Below the pieces are notes generated by a model. It searched no databases and was not told the origin of the DNA. It saw only the letters and a list, made by a program, of their open reading frames with translations. Below, piece by piece: positions 38,865 to 49,075 of a stretch of 64,000 bases of DNA. The DNA is from Vittaforma corneae ATCC 50505 (Eukaryota; Microsporidia; Nosematidae). A program made the translations under genes and the position numbers. The DNA is taken from assembly GCF_000231115.1 (NCBI RefSeq), contig NW_006889839.1:47836-111835 (forward strand), given 5' to 3'. Within the stretch, counting starts at the first letter, position 1, and every line of letters starts with the position of its first letter.

Positions 38865-39054
38865 CTTAATTAAGTATTTGTTTAAAAACAAATAAATAAT
38901 AAATAAACCAGCAATAATGCACATCGCGAGTTTAATACCAGGCGGCACGGATTCTATATTCTGTCCTGGTTGGTTGTGCACTTCACCACACACAACAGCA
39001 GCTTCATATGCCAACAGCCACACTGGTAGCCACAGTACCACTAAATATATTACG

Positions 39055-40128
39055 CTAAAAGCCTAGTTTAGTTTTTGATAAATAAAAGTGTTTCAGATAA
39101 ACCTGCCTAAGTGTTCTATGAATGCAAATGCAGTGGCCGTTTCTCTTTCCGAATACCATGTGGTTCCCAATGGCATCAATTTCAAAGACCATGTTTGAAT
39201 TTTGGTCTACATACGTTATGAATCCGTCAACAGAATGTGCATCAGCCTTACCAATGGTGGAACTTGGTTTGTTGTGTTTGTCACTGATATGCTTGAAAAT
39301 ATATACGTCTAAAATGTCGCCCATGACCGCATTTATCCTGTCATTACATAGAATATAGCATCCTTCTGTAAAAAGAAGACATTCCGCACTGATAAGGGCA
39401 TATCCTTCAAGCTGTGGAGTATACAGCTTTTCTAGTGCAATTTCAAAGACCCTTCTATCAATAAATGGTCCTTTTAAGCTTCTCGAAAGCTCTTTAACTT
39501 CAATGTCTTCAAATTCCAGGGAAACAAAACTATTTACCGGTATATCAATATTCAAGTCAAAAAACTCAACATTTTCATGAACCTTATGGCTTCTTGCAAA
39601 GGACTTTGATTGACACTTCTTGGTCTTTGAGTTTATCCAGCCCGAAATTGCCTTTCTGCCACTGCTTCGGCACTGATCTACTTCGTGAAAGGAGTTTTCT
39701 TCAACTTCAAATATTACCAGCCTATTCGAGCATACGCCAATCTTTTTGTGCACCGTTTCGCAGTCATTTTCATAGAGAACCAACTGTCCCGAATCAAAAT
39801 CATCCAAATAAAATGTAAATGCATAAAGCCTTTCATCAACCATATCATCATGGCAGAGAAGGAAGTCCCCTTTTCTGTAGTATGAGGCAAACAGTGTGTA
39901 AAACACATCCTTCTCGGCCACTTTATCTTTGAAAACATTGTCTAGTTTATTTTTAAAAAACTGAAATCTATCGTCGTAGTTAAGTTCGTTGGATTGAAGA
40001 AAGTTGTACAGGTCGGTGTGTACTTCTTTGAAGGAAAGAGTAGAATAAATGTCCTTGATCTTATTGAGTTCGCTTTCCAGCAGAAAACTATCGACAACTT
40101 CATACTTAAATGGCTTTGTGACGTTCAT
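39055..40128 (-). CDS. TPA1: 2-oxoglutarate/Fe(II) prolyl hydroxylase, Tpa1/OGFOD1 family
   Basis: A 357-residue protein. The catalytic jelly-roll holds YRKGDFLLCHDDM (His-x-Asp metal pair), L-Y-A-F-T-F-Y-L-D, then SFHEVDQ with the second His, and GRKAISGW with the 2-oxoglutarate-binding Arg. The C-terminal half is the related but inactive second domain. Tpa1/OGFOD1 hydroxylates a proline in ribosomal protein uS12, affecting decoding accuracy. It is shorter than yeast Tpa1 (644 aa). The ATG at 40128 is used; the frame is open 31 codons further but only from TTG. It ends 14 bases before the open NTT frame on the same strand. Confidence 0.82.
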   Translation of the reverse strand: MNVTKPFKYEVVDSFLLESELNKIKDIYSTLSFKEVHTDLYNFLQSNELNYDDRFQFFKNKLDNVFKDKVAEKDVFYTLFASYYRKGDFLLCHDDMVDERLYAFTFYLDDFDSGQLVLYENDCETVHKKIGVCSNRLVIFEVEENSFHEVDQCRSSGRKAISGWINSKTKKCQSKSFARSHKVHENVEFFDLNIDIPVNSFVSLEFEDIEVKELSRSLKGPFIDRRVFEIALEKLYTPQLEGYALISAECLLFTEGCYILCNDRINAVMGDILDVYIFKHISDKHNKPSSTIGKADAHSVDGFITYVDQNSNMVFEIDAIGNHMVFGKRNGHCICIHRTLRQVYLKHFYLSKTKLGF

Positions 40129-40313
40129 TTTTAGTTCTGAAAATTTTGGCCTAAAACATCGATGGTTTATAGCTAAATGGACAGAAGCATTGCACTGCAC
40201 ATATTGTACTATGAAAGCCAACGATTAATTTATTTTTCTAAAATTTTATGAGCGACATACTCCAAGGATCCAGTCCAGACAATTTCACACTCTATAAATT
40301 TATTCGGCCAGTT

Positions 40314-40688
40314 TTACCCACTTCCAAAATTTCCAAAAAGACTTCTCAATCTTTCGATCTTCTCGCAAACAGCGGCAGAGCTGGCCATAAACTCTTTGTG
40401 AAACAACTTCTCGTTCCCAGACATGCTATTGATCATGTCGAACATAATGTCTATCTGTTCACTCTGCCTCTCTATAATTTCAAATATTAATTTATTTTCT
40501 AAACTGGCCTCTGAATGGTAGATGCTAAATCTTCCTTTTTTTATACTCGAGAACACTTCGGTTTTGGCATTCTCAATGTGGAATCTTCCCCTCTTTACGG
40601 AAGGTGTCTCTGCTTGTTCTTTTGTGATTTCGGGATTTTGGGACCTTTCGACATCTGGGTGATTGCTCAGACTTTGCTCGTCCAACAT
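40314..40688 (-). CDS. Unknown protein with two R/K-G-R-F motifs
   Basis: A 124-residue protein. An acidic N-terminal part with many Pro, Glu and Ser is followed by two similar short blocks 14 residues apart: KRGRFHIEN and KKGRFSIYH. The C-terminal half is helical (FEIIERQSEQIDIMFDMINS), with coiled-coil potential. Such [KR]GRF[SHT][IV] motifs are known as short docking or phosphoregulated motifs in other eukaryotic proteins. The ATG at 40688 follows GCCCTTG, so the frame beginning five codons earlier at TTG is not used. Function unknown. Confidence 0.5.
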   Translation of the reverse strand: MLDEQSLSNHPDVERSQNPEITKEQAETPSVKRGRFHIENAKTEVFSSIKKGRFSIYHSEASLENKLIFEIIERQSEQIDIMFDMINSMSGNEKLFHKEFMASSAAVCEKIERLRSLFGNFGSG

Positions 40689-41039
40689 CAAGGGCTCCTT
40701 CAAATTAGAATCTAAAGGAAAAAATCAGGACGGAAGCGCGGCAGAAAAGGCGACGAGTAATAGTCATACTTGAATGCGCTTGGCTTTGTGGAGATTCCTG
40801 TTAAAATATAAGACTAAAAGCATGCTTTGCTACAAAATACTGGTGTAATATGTATTTCATTTCTATAAAAAGTGAAACGAAAGCAAAGCAAGGCTTCAGT
40901 AAAACATGACAGCAAATAGCCGTATGGAAACTATGGTATTCAATACCCAACTGTCCAGAATGTTGTTGTTAAAAAGATATATTCTGACACAAGAGCTTTA
41001 TGAAATTTAAACAGAGATACAAAATTTAATAGAACTCAA
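40689..41039. other. Intergenic stretch
   Basis: About 350 bases between two minus-strand genes. No gene or RNA recognised. Confidence 0.35.
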
Positions 41040-41303
41040 CTATGCCAGTGATTCCTTGATGCAGCACTTCATCTCTTGGTAGCTTCCACACAAAGCCAAA
41101 GCACAGTGTGCTAAGTTTGAGGTTTTTTCGTCTAAGCTGCTAATCTCAATAGCTCCATCCTGTGCGACAGCGATTGAGAGCAAAGAAAGAATGGAAAGCC
41201 CACCGAAGCTCTTTAGGGTTTCCAATACGAATTTTCTCATCGCTTCTCTGCTAAGTTTCGCGGTCTTTTTGAGGAAAATGATGTTGTATACTTTGCGAAC
41301 CAT
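41040..41303 (-). CDS. POP5: Probable RNase P/MRP subunit Pop5
   Basis: An 87-residue protein with the Pop5/Rpp14 layout: MVRKVYNII at the start (family MVR-x-x-x-R-Y-L), then LSREAMRKFVLETLKSFGG (helix leading to a FG turn), strands with GAIEI, NLAHCALALCG (the W/L-S-A-L helix in homologues), and a Cys-containing end MKCCIKESL. Pop5 sits on the catalytic RNA of RNase P, which trims tRNA 5' leaders, and on RNase MRP for pre-rRNA. It is shorter than yeast Pop5 (173 aa). The ATG is preceded by a C/T-rich tract without clear CCC. Recognition is by spacing and a few residues, so the call is moderate. Confidence 0.5.
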   Translation of the reverse strand: MVRKVYNIIFLKKTAKLSREAMRKFVLETLKSFGGLSILSLLSIAVAQDGAIEISSLDEKTSNLAHCALALCGSYQEMKCCIKESLA

Positions 41304-41541
41304 TTTGAAAGAGGAGAGGAATTTTCGACAACTATCCTCAGAGTATTGTAGTCAAATGCCAAAGATAAACCGATGGCATTAAGCTAGTCTTGTGGTAGGT
41401 AAACTACAGAGCTCTATAAAGCGTACACAAGACTGTAATATCTTAGATAATAAACAATTTTCAATAAACCACATGTACAATAACAAGCATCAACATTCTT
41501 ATAGATAGGCTAAATAATTACATTTATTAGATTATCCTGCA

Positions 41542-41862
41542 CTATGACTTTCTTTTATGCTTCTTCTCCTTCGATTTGAGATAGTCTAACTCCACCGCCA
41601 ACTCACATTTCTCCCTAAACAACTGCTCCTTCTCAAGAAGAACCTCTTCTAGGGCCATCCTTAGATCAGTGAACTCTTGGTTCTCTTTTCCCTCTAAGAT
41701 TTCAATACATTTGGTCAAGTCGTACTTAAGGTTGAAATCCTTTGTGCTACTCTCAACCTCCTTAATGAAATTGAGAACATTATCCTTATCTGAAACAATA
41801 TCCTTCTTCTTCATAACGCCTTTGCTCTTCTCGTTTGTCTTGTCTTTAAGGGCAGACTGCAT
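41542..41862 (-). CDS. Small coiled-coil protein, unknown
   Basis: A 106-residue, highly charged protein. After a Lys-rich start, residues 60-100 form a long predicted coiled coil (LRMALEEVLLEKEQLFREK) that ends in a basic tail KKHKRKS. The ATG is preceded by CCCATTA, which supports a real gene. No family is recognised; kinetochore or cytoskeletal small subunits often look like this. Confidence 0.5.
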   Translation of the reverse strand: MQSALKDKTNEKSKGVMKKKDIVSDKDNVLNFIKEVESSTKDFNLKYDLTKCIEILEGKENQEFTDLRMALEEVLLEKEQLFREKCELAVELDYLKSKEKKHKRKS

Positions 41863-42169
41863 TAATGGGTAAAGGAATTGAGTAGTTTTCTTTTTAGAAT
41901 TTGGCGGGAATGAAGAAAATTTTCGAAATTAAAAGAGAAAAGACTTGGTCATGCATAAAACCCTGGCAATAGTGAACAGCAGAGCAGTGCGCAAGGAGCT
42001 TGTAGTGCTGAAGAACAGAGTAAAAATATGATGGTGCAATACAAAATGGCTAGTTGAGTGCTATTGAACAAGATATGTGTGCTGCCTACGACATCCTTTT
42101 AGGTATGACGTTGATATGCTAATGTGGTGGTAGACTTTTGCAGCCCATTTTTGGCAACCCCAAGAAAGA
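41863..42169. other. Divergent intergenic region before leucine aminopeptidase
   Basis: About 305 bases; contains a CCCC run near 42158-42161 upstream of the presumed aminopeptidase ATG. No gene recognised. Confidence 0.4.
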
Positions 42170-43610
42170 ATGTTGCTTGGCTATGCTTCCCTTTTTGTGG
42201 ATTTTAGTTCTGACGACAGCCAAAAGAGGCTGGACCTAGTTCTTTACACCCACGACTCTGGCATATTTGATGTTTGCAGAACTTTGGACGATGCTCGAAA
42301 ACGAAGAGCTTAAAGGTTTTCTGAAAAGTGCCACAGCCTTACACTCACTAGGAAAAGTCCATAGTTACAAAAATTTTGTACTTGTTTGTGTAGGCTCAAA
42401 GGAGAATCCACAAATCAGGTTCAGTGTATACAAAGCTATGGATGAAGTGTACAACAGGTATTCAGGTAGTGACAATATATTGGCACTTGATGGCAAGTAC
42501 TCTGGTGATGCGTTGTATGCCTTGGTAATGAAGAGCTATTCGTACCAGTTCTTGAAGAAAAAGACTGAACTGATCAAAAAACTTAAACTTTACTGCCCAG
42601 AAAACAATGAAATTTGTTTGAAAATTTTGAAGATTGCCAATGCTCAGAATTTTGCCAGATTTCTAGGAGACACGCCAGCCAACCTAATGACACCGGTGAC
42701 GATGTCAGAGTATATAAAAGACTACTTTTTGAATGAGCCTATTGATTTAAAAATTTTTGATAAAAGCTTTTTAGAGAAGGAAAAAATGAATCTAGTGCTT
42801 GCTGTGTCACAGGGATCAGCAGAGGAGCCTAGGTTTATCCATGCCAAATATTTTGGTCGTGACTCCACCCAGATCGATTTGGCTATGGTGGGCAAGGGTG
42901 TTACTTTTGACACAGGTGGAATTTCAATCAAACCCAGCAGGGAGATGTTCAAGCTCAAACAGGATATGATGGGTGCTGCCATTCTTACATGTGTCTTGAA
43001 GCTAGTATCTCAGCTCAGGTTAAAAGTTAATGTGTCGCTCACTTTGCCTTTGGTGGAGAATATGCCAGGCGCATCAGCTGTAAAGCCAGGCGATGTCGTT
43101 AAAAGCCTATCTGGAAAAACCGTTGAAATTGACAATACGGATGCCGAGGGCAGACTTATACTTGCCGACGCAATAACGTTTGCTCAACGGGACAATCCAA
43201 AATATTTGATTGATGTGGCCACTCTCACTGGTGCAGTCAGAATAGCGCTTGGCAATGTGCATGGTGCGTATTTCACGGATGACGAGGCCTTCAGTGACTT
43301 GATCTACCAAAGTGGCAAAGAAGCCAACGATATCATCTGGAGACTGCCTCTGTCACCCTTTTTCGAAGAAAATTTGAAAAGCCCCGTCGCAGATATTTGT
43401 AACATTGACCGAAGCCTAAGTGGTGCGGGTGCTTCAGTTGCGGCGAATTTTATTAAGAGTTTTGTCAATAAAAGCGTTATTTGGGCACACTTTGATGTAA
43501 GTGGCATACGAAACAATCATTTTTTGAAGACTATTTTTGGAGACCAAACAACGGCCAGACCACTTGCGAGTTTGTTTACTCTTGTGGAAAATCTCCATAT
43601 ACATGATTAA
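42170..43610 (+). CDS. Leucine aminopeptidase (M17 family), frame broken at 42298-42301
   Basis: About 479 residues after allowing for one extra A in an AAAA run. The first frame (ATG 42170) gives the start of the N-terminal domain (RLDLVLYTHDSGIFDV). The second continues NEELKGFLKSATALHSLGK and the rest. The catalytic domain has KGVTFDTGGISIKPS (metal-binding Lys and Asp) near residue 240 and NTDAEGRLILADA (metal ligands and catalytic Arg), then the family's T-L-T-G-A. M17 enzymes release N-terminal hydrophobic residues and are two-metal hexamers in the cytosol. An in-frame ATG at 42270 could start a 446-residue form without the first part. The upstream CCCC supports the longer model. Confidence 0.85.
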
Positions 43611-43815
43611 ATATTACCAAGCCACTTGCTAGTCTTGTTTCTACATTACTTCCCACTAGAAAAGATGCGAATACATTGCATTAGCTGCTACTCTATTTTT
43701 TCATATACTTTTGCCAATAACGCTTTTTCACAGCTGTGAATACCAAAAATTTTATTAACATTTTTATCGACAAAGCGACATTCAATCACAAATTTTCTAT
43801 TAATTGATTTAATTA

Positions 43816-44889
43816 TTAAATCCAGTCTATTACTTTGGGAAACAGTCTATATGTTGCCTCTGTGCATTCCTTTAATGACTCTATGCTGTCACACTCGATT
43901 TCGAATGGCCTTCCGTTGATTCGGAAAAGAATAATGTTCCTTTGAATCATCTCCAGAGATGGCTCGCTATCTGAAAGGTCAACAACGTGAACTAGGTTTC
44001 CGGTGTGGACATCAAACAGATAAATCGCATACCCGAACCATCTCACATATCTTTTGTTCCATGTGAAATTATCCTCGGGGTTTTTAACATTCAAAAATCC
44101 CTGAAACAGCTGTTCAAACGCATATTTTCTGAAGACGATCCATTTGCTCAATGAAATTAAGGAATCGGGTGCATTTTTTGCCAAATCGATTTCAGAGCTG
44201 GAAATAAAAGAGCAATAGTACTTGCAGATGGGCCGATCGTCCCTTTTACGACCAATGAGTCTCCTGATGGCATCAACCGGGGATGCTTTCTTGTCCAGCT
44301 CCAGTCTATTTTCAACTAGCGTGTTGTGTATATCTTCAAGATTCTTACTTGAAAAGTCAATGGAGCCCTGAAATATTTCTCTTCTTCCCGATTTAGAATG
44401 TTCAATAACCAAAATTTTCATTTTAATTTTATTATAAAGCTGATTTAAAACTGGAATTTTGATATATTGACTAACTTTTATAAAACTGTTAGAGTAGTAC
44501 CTCTGGGTGCTGATGGAAATGCTTCCAGAATCCATCTGTAGTGACACCATGCTATCCAATCCCACGTTTAGTTTTTCAAGTGAATCAATAGCAATGTAGA
44601 TAAACCCTGGATACTTGTCAAAGACAATCTTGCCTCCGACAATCTCCACCCCCCTCTGTGCTGACTTAGTAATGTTTTGAATTAATGTATCTTTTAAATG
44701 CGAGGTTGTGCCATCATTTGATGATTTTATCAATATTTCATTAGAACCATGCTCAATATTTGAGTGTTGAGAATGCTTAATTGAATTGTCAAAAGAAGAC
44801 GGTTTGACGGGTGAGGTTTCCCCAAGAACAACACATGAGTTTATGTTTTCATTTGGTTCGATTTCGCTTGATTTGATGCTGTTTATCAT
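43816..44889 (-). CDS. PH-domain protein, possibly anillin/Bud4-like
   Basis: A 357-residue protein. Residues 1-85 are low complexity and polar. The middle (about 85-210) looks like beta strands with G-G-K-I-V-F and I-S-T-Q-R-Y. The last 100 residues form a PH domain: FQGFLNVKNPEDNFTWNKRY, a W-F-G-Y-A-I-Y-L-F-D strand and a C-terminal helix SIESLKECTEATYRLF. The layout (disordered start, C2-like middle, C-terminal PH) recalls anillin/Bud4, which organise septins and the division ring. That is inference; other PH proteins are possible. The ATG at 44889 follows GTGCCC directly. Confidence 0.5.
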   Translation of the reverse strand: MINSIKSSEIEPNENINSCVVLGETSPVKPSSFDNSIKHSQHSNIEHGSNEILIKSSNDGTTSHLKDTLIQNITKSAQRGVEIVGGKIVFDKYPGFIYIAIDSLEKLNVGLDSMVSLQMDSGSISISTQRYYSNSFIKVSQYIKIPVLNQLYNKIKMKILVIEHSKSGRREIFQGSIDFSSKNLEDIHNTLVENRLELDKKASPVDAIRRLIGRKRDDRPICKYYCSFISSSEIDLAKNAPDSLISLSKWIVFRKYAFEQLFQGFLNVKNPEDNFTWNKRYVRWFGYAIYLFDVHTGNLVHVVDLSDSEPSLEMIQRNIILFRINGRPFEIECDSIESLKECTEATYRLFPKVIDWI

Positions 44890-45291
44890 GGGCACTTTAA
44901 TCAGTATTTACTTTACCAAAATAGGAGTAAATAAATAAAATATAATGCTGCATGGTTAAGGGGAAAGATGGTCCATGTGTTAGGCCGCTCAATGGATGAC
45001 AGTTGCAATAAAGTTACACATTCTATATTCTATTAACTTAGTAGATATTGATGGTACATTAAATAACACATTTTTAATTCTGATCTGTCCCTTCCCGCTA
45101 CGAGATTGCCAAATTGGTTGTGGTTGATGCTAGCAGCAATGCCAATTCTATTTTATTCAAAAAGACATTGTTGCTCGTTAAGGTCAGCCCATAGTCTCCA
45201 GAAAACAAAATGGCCATGCCCCTTTTAAGTCTCCTTTCAAACCCAAAGCAAATAAATAACTGTAAATAAATAATCGCAACAGGAACAGTCA
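44890..45291. other. Divergent intergenic region
   Basis: About 400 bases. The minus-strand frame (45098-45292) opens at TTG with a hydrophobic stretch; I do not call it. Nothing else recognised. Confidence 0.35.
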
Positions 45292-46029
45292 ATGATTACA
45301 ACACTCACAGATCAGTTTTTAATAGCTAGAGACAGGTATTTGCGCATTAAAAAAGAGCTGGTGGAATTTCCTTTGTTCTTTGTGAATGTTTCCAAGCCGA
45401 ATAAGTTGTGCATACTGTGCTCAGGTAGATTAGAAAAAGCACACGGTTTGCAAAACGACTTGCATGCCGAAACTCTTATCCATGGTTCAGTGTGTAGTGG
45501 AAGCTGTTCAATTGAAGATAGGCTGTGCAAATTCTGTATTGAAAAGCTACATTCGAAAAACCACCTTTTTTGTCTTAGACTGCTCGTTCCTGAAGAGTAT
45601 GTAGAGATTCAACGGTTCGTAGAGAACATCTGTGGCATTGGAAGTACTTTCTGTATTGAGATTGAAAAACTAATTGGAAAAAGATCATCAATTGAATATA
45701 TCAATGATGTCTTCTGTTTTCTGAAAGACGAGTATGATAAAAAGACGTCTCCATGCAATCAAACTGCACTCGACTACTCATCTCTTGACTGCTCGCTTAT
45801 TGCAAACTACAAAGAAAAATTAAAAGATGACAACATTAAGCGTTTGATCAACAACCAAATACAATTTAAAATTAGAATATTTGAAGAGCAACTTGAATCT
45901 CTCAGAAGGAACTATACCGACGCAGTGATGTCAGGGAAGTTTGATGACTCCAATGCTCTGAGAAACATGTTTTTTAGGATTTTCGAATCAAAAATTAGGT
46001 TGGAAGAGAAACTAGGCGGACTGCTATAA
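45292..46029 (+). CDS. Cys-rich protein of unknown function
   Basis: A 245-residue protein. Residues 40-95 contain paired cysteines: CILC, CSGSC, CKFC and later C (LFC), with His between, a possible pair of zinc sites. The C-terminal half is helical and charged (about 165-245), with likely coiled coil (FEEQLESLRRNYTDAVMSG). No match to RING, B-box, LIM or zf-C2H2 spacing is clear. The ATG at 45292 has no CCC run. The opposite-strand frame in the left intergenic region is not supported. Function is unknown. Confidence 0.5.
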   Translation: MITTLTDQFLIARDRYLRIKKELVEFPLFFVNVSKPNKLCILCSGRLEKAHGLQNDLHAETLIHGSVCSGSCSIEDRLCKFCIEKLHSKNHLFCLRLLVPEEYVEIQRFVENICGIGSTFCIEIEKLIGKRSSIEYINDVFCFLKDEYDKKTSPCNQTALDYSSLDCSLIANYKEKLKDDNIKRLINNQIQFKIRIFEEQLESLRRNYTDAVMSGKFDDSNALRNMFFRIFESKIRLEEKLGGLL

Positions 46030-46197
46030 AGTAGCATTTTAAGGTAAATTTCGTCCACATCTGAGATTGCTGAAAGTCGCAAGCATGATTTGGCCGTCTG
46101 TTAAGAATAATTAAATTGATCGTTTTATTAACTAGCGTCACAACCGTTTAGCATGTAGGAAAGTTTGCAAGCCAATTGGTCTTTAAAGCTAGCACGC

Positions 46198-48626
46198 TTA
46201 TTGCTGGGATTTTAAAAACTGAGATAAAAGCCCACTAATACTTTTTACCAGCTCTTCACTTTTTGATCTAACACGTATCTCAACCAACGAACTCGAGCCT
46301 GAGCTTATGCACACATTTACCAGAACGAGCGACTTTTGGATGGTATAGCATGCAATATTGCCAACCACAGATTCAAGATATTCAAACTTTCCACACAGAT
46401 GACCATTGATTCTTTCGGAAATCTTCTGTAACAGCCCATCACAACTCTTCCTGATTGATATCGAATAGATGTTCTCCCATTCAAGATTTCTCCATTGGTC
46501 TTTAAAATCAACTTCGGCACCTTCCAAAAGCTCATTTACATCAAAAGAAATCTCAGATAAGTTTTGAACATATGGCCTTCCACTATAGTCATCTTTCCTT
46601 GGGTACTTGAAAGTAACAGTGGCAGTAACAAAGCTTGAAAAGCTTTCGTGTATTGAAAACTGTGCTTGAATAGTCGTTGCACTATCTGGCTGCAACGAGA
46701 ATGGAGGAACAGCCGAGATCATTTGAATGTTCTTTGAAAAATTGAAGTCAATAGAAATATTTTGAAGATATGAGGACGTTTGATTGACGACTAGTAGGTC
46801 TAGGGAAATCTCATATTTACAGTGAGCACAGTTGGCCTCGATGTAAAGCGGATCCCCTAGCCCACTCAGTTGAACTGTAAACTGGTCAGAAGTGAGCGGA
46901 TCGGTCCAACCAAATTTTTTGAATGCCAACGGTGTTGTCAATAGCGAAAATTCAACAGGCTTCAGTACATTAACATTTGCATAGTCAGCTGATTGCTCAG
47001 AAATGCTTCTCTTTTGCTTTTTGCCATTAATCAATGACCTTACACATGCAATAATCGTTGACTTCGAAGACATATCAAGAATATTTTGCAAATCGCCAAC
47101 CTCAATTATTCTTAGAAGAGTTCCGACAGTTTTAATACTTAGGCCCCATTCATCCCTGTACGAACCAACAAGACACAGTGCAATATGGGCGCCTACAAAC
47201 ACCTCGGTCTGTTTACTCAGGTAAAATGGAACTGCATGCTGGCCAGCAAGAGCTGACTGATTAGATAATGCAAGTGATTCAGCGTCTGATACTGCTGCGA
47301 CAGAGGACATTTCACACAAATCCAATTGCTTGGCATTAGAGCCGTTATGTGCTCTCAGCGAATTCAGATCATTCAGCAGACTATCCAAAAGCCTTTCATA
47401 GTTCTCTTTTGAAATATCTAGCGACAGAATGTCGAAGGCCCTTCTGATGATCTTTCCATACTTCAGCTTTGAAAAGTTTTCGAGTAGAAAGTCATGAATC
47501 AGCTTCTTAAACCTGTCTTTGGATACACAGGTATTCAAAAAACTAAGACTGGCATACATTATTTCGGGATCAGCATCCAATGCATTCTTTAGGCAGCTTG
47601 AAACCAGTTCATCAACATAGACACAGTGTGTGGATGCAAAAACAGCCATTTTCTCAAGAAGCAGAATTTTAAATGCCTTTTTTTTATCGGAGGTCATGCC
47701 CGTTTCGATATATTTTTGGTGAAGAAACTCAGCGATTCTCATAAACTCAGAAGCGTCAGCATTTTTGAAAACCACGTCAATCACCTGAGAGGAAAATTCG
47801 TAGTCATATGCATCAATGAGATTCAGAAGCTCGAAAGAGCTTGTGTCGATAAACTTAAGATATGGCAGAAAATCTTGTTTTAGATCAGTGGCAGACTCTA
47901 ATATTCTGACAACATTATCAATAGTAGGCTTCTGTCCATGTCCTTTCGAAAGAAGCTTGCACGAAGCGTAGAACGAAACAGTATTGAACTTAGAATTGAC
48001 CATATGCTTTAAGAAACCACCATCTTCATTTTTTTCCACCAAAACCTCCAAAATCTCCCTTGGATAGTCTATTTCCAAAAACTCTTCAAAGCCCATGCCC
48101 AGCTTGTGCATCACATCAAATCCAACAATCAGAACTTGGCTGACAGACTCTTTCTTCATTGTGCTGAGGATATCAGCCTCGACTTCAAGATCAAACTTAA
48201 CCCAACTTCTCCCAAGCAGTATAGAGCGTTCATTCTGACATATGAGCATTTATTGTTCAAATTATCCTTAACATCTTTCAATAATGGAAGAACATAGTCA
48301 ATGTTTTCCAGGGTTGAAATAAACTTGAGAACTAGTCCCCTTACAAACTCATTTGGACCCGATAGGTCTTTCTTAATCTGGTTTAAGCAGACTATAAAGC
48401 TCTTGTCTTCCTTATTCATTGTTTCAAAGAAATAGTACAGCAATCTTTTTAATTTGTTGTCATCCTTTCCCATAACCAATTGAACTACTGAATGGATGGT
48501 ATCTGGAGAGTGGTGGCCAGTAGACTGCTGGGAGATAAGATGCTTTAGTGTCTTTTCTGGGTCTTTACTGAATAGTTTTTGATCCATCAACTCTTTCTGA
48601 ATTTCAAGAAGAAGTTCCTGCGGCAT
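46198..48626 (-). CDS. SEC26: Coatomer beta subunit (beta-COP), frame broken near 48196-48201
   Basis: About 809 residues over two frames. The first gives the N-terminal solenoid: LNQIKKDLSGPNEFVRG near residue 80 and CSYVRMNALY near 129, both hallmarks of beta-COP. The second, after a one-base shift in TTAAG, continues the solenoid and ends with the beta appendage signature FKDQWRNLEWENIYSI near residue 700. Beta-COP belongs to the COPI coat that drives Golgi-to-ER transport. It is slightly short versus yeast Sec26 (973 aa). CCCTTA stands just before the ATG at 48626. The break lies inside a conserved region, so base-call error is likely. Confidence 0.88.
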
Positions 48627-49075
48627 TAAGGGCAGTCGTAGCAAAGTAAAATTATAAACAAAAGTGAATATTTGAAAGGACCATGGCGATTTAGCACTAG
48701 GACTGTGTATAATTTAGTCTGTGGAAAACTGCTGATTGCACAACACTTCAGGAAAATCAAACAATCTTGCAAATGAAATAGCCAAACGGTACTGAGGTGC
48801 CTAACAGACCTCTAATGTCCATCGTTTAAGTCTGATCTAAAATCTATTTGCATTAAGAAAGAAGCGTGCATAAGGCACTTAAAGATCTATTCTCTTTAAG
48901 TGCTTTATCTCATTATCTTTTTATAGGATAAAAACACTGCAAAGTATATCAGAACATGAATAGCAGTTATTCACCTGAACAACTGGATCGACTAATGCGT
49001 TGCTACACTTTCTATTGTCATTCAAATGCGATTTTGCATTTTAAAAATTTTTGCAAAAATTTTCAACCCATACAA
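48627..49075. other. Divergent intergenic region, beta-COP / RACK1
   Basis: About 450 bases. An ATG at 48956 opens a short 40-codon extension into the RACK1 frame, but the CCC motif at 49067-49069 favours 49076. Nothing else recognised. Confidence 0.4.

Noticed and set aside
39042..39054. Operon-like coupling of the Tpa1-type gene and NTT
   Set aside because: The 14-base spacing depends on the GTG-opened NTT frame; with the ATG at 38861 the spacing is about 190 bases. Eukaryotic genes this close are usually transcribed separately.
45098..45292. Minus-strand 64-codon frame with a hydrophobic stretch
   Set aside because: Opens at TTG; the part after the first ATG is 39 residues with no recognisable pattern.
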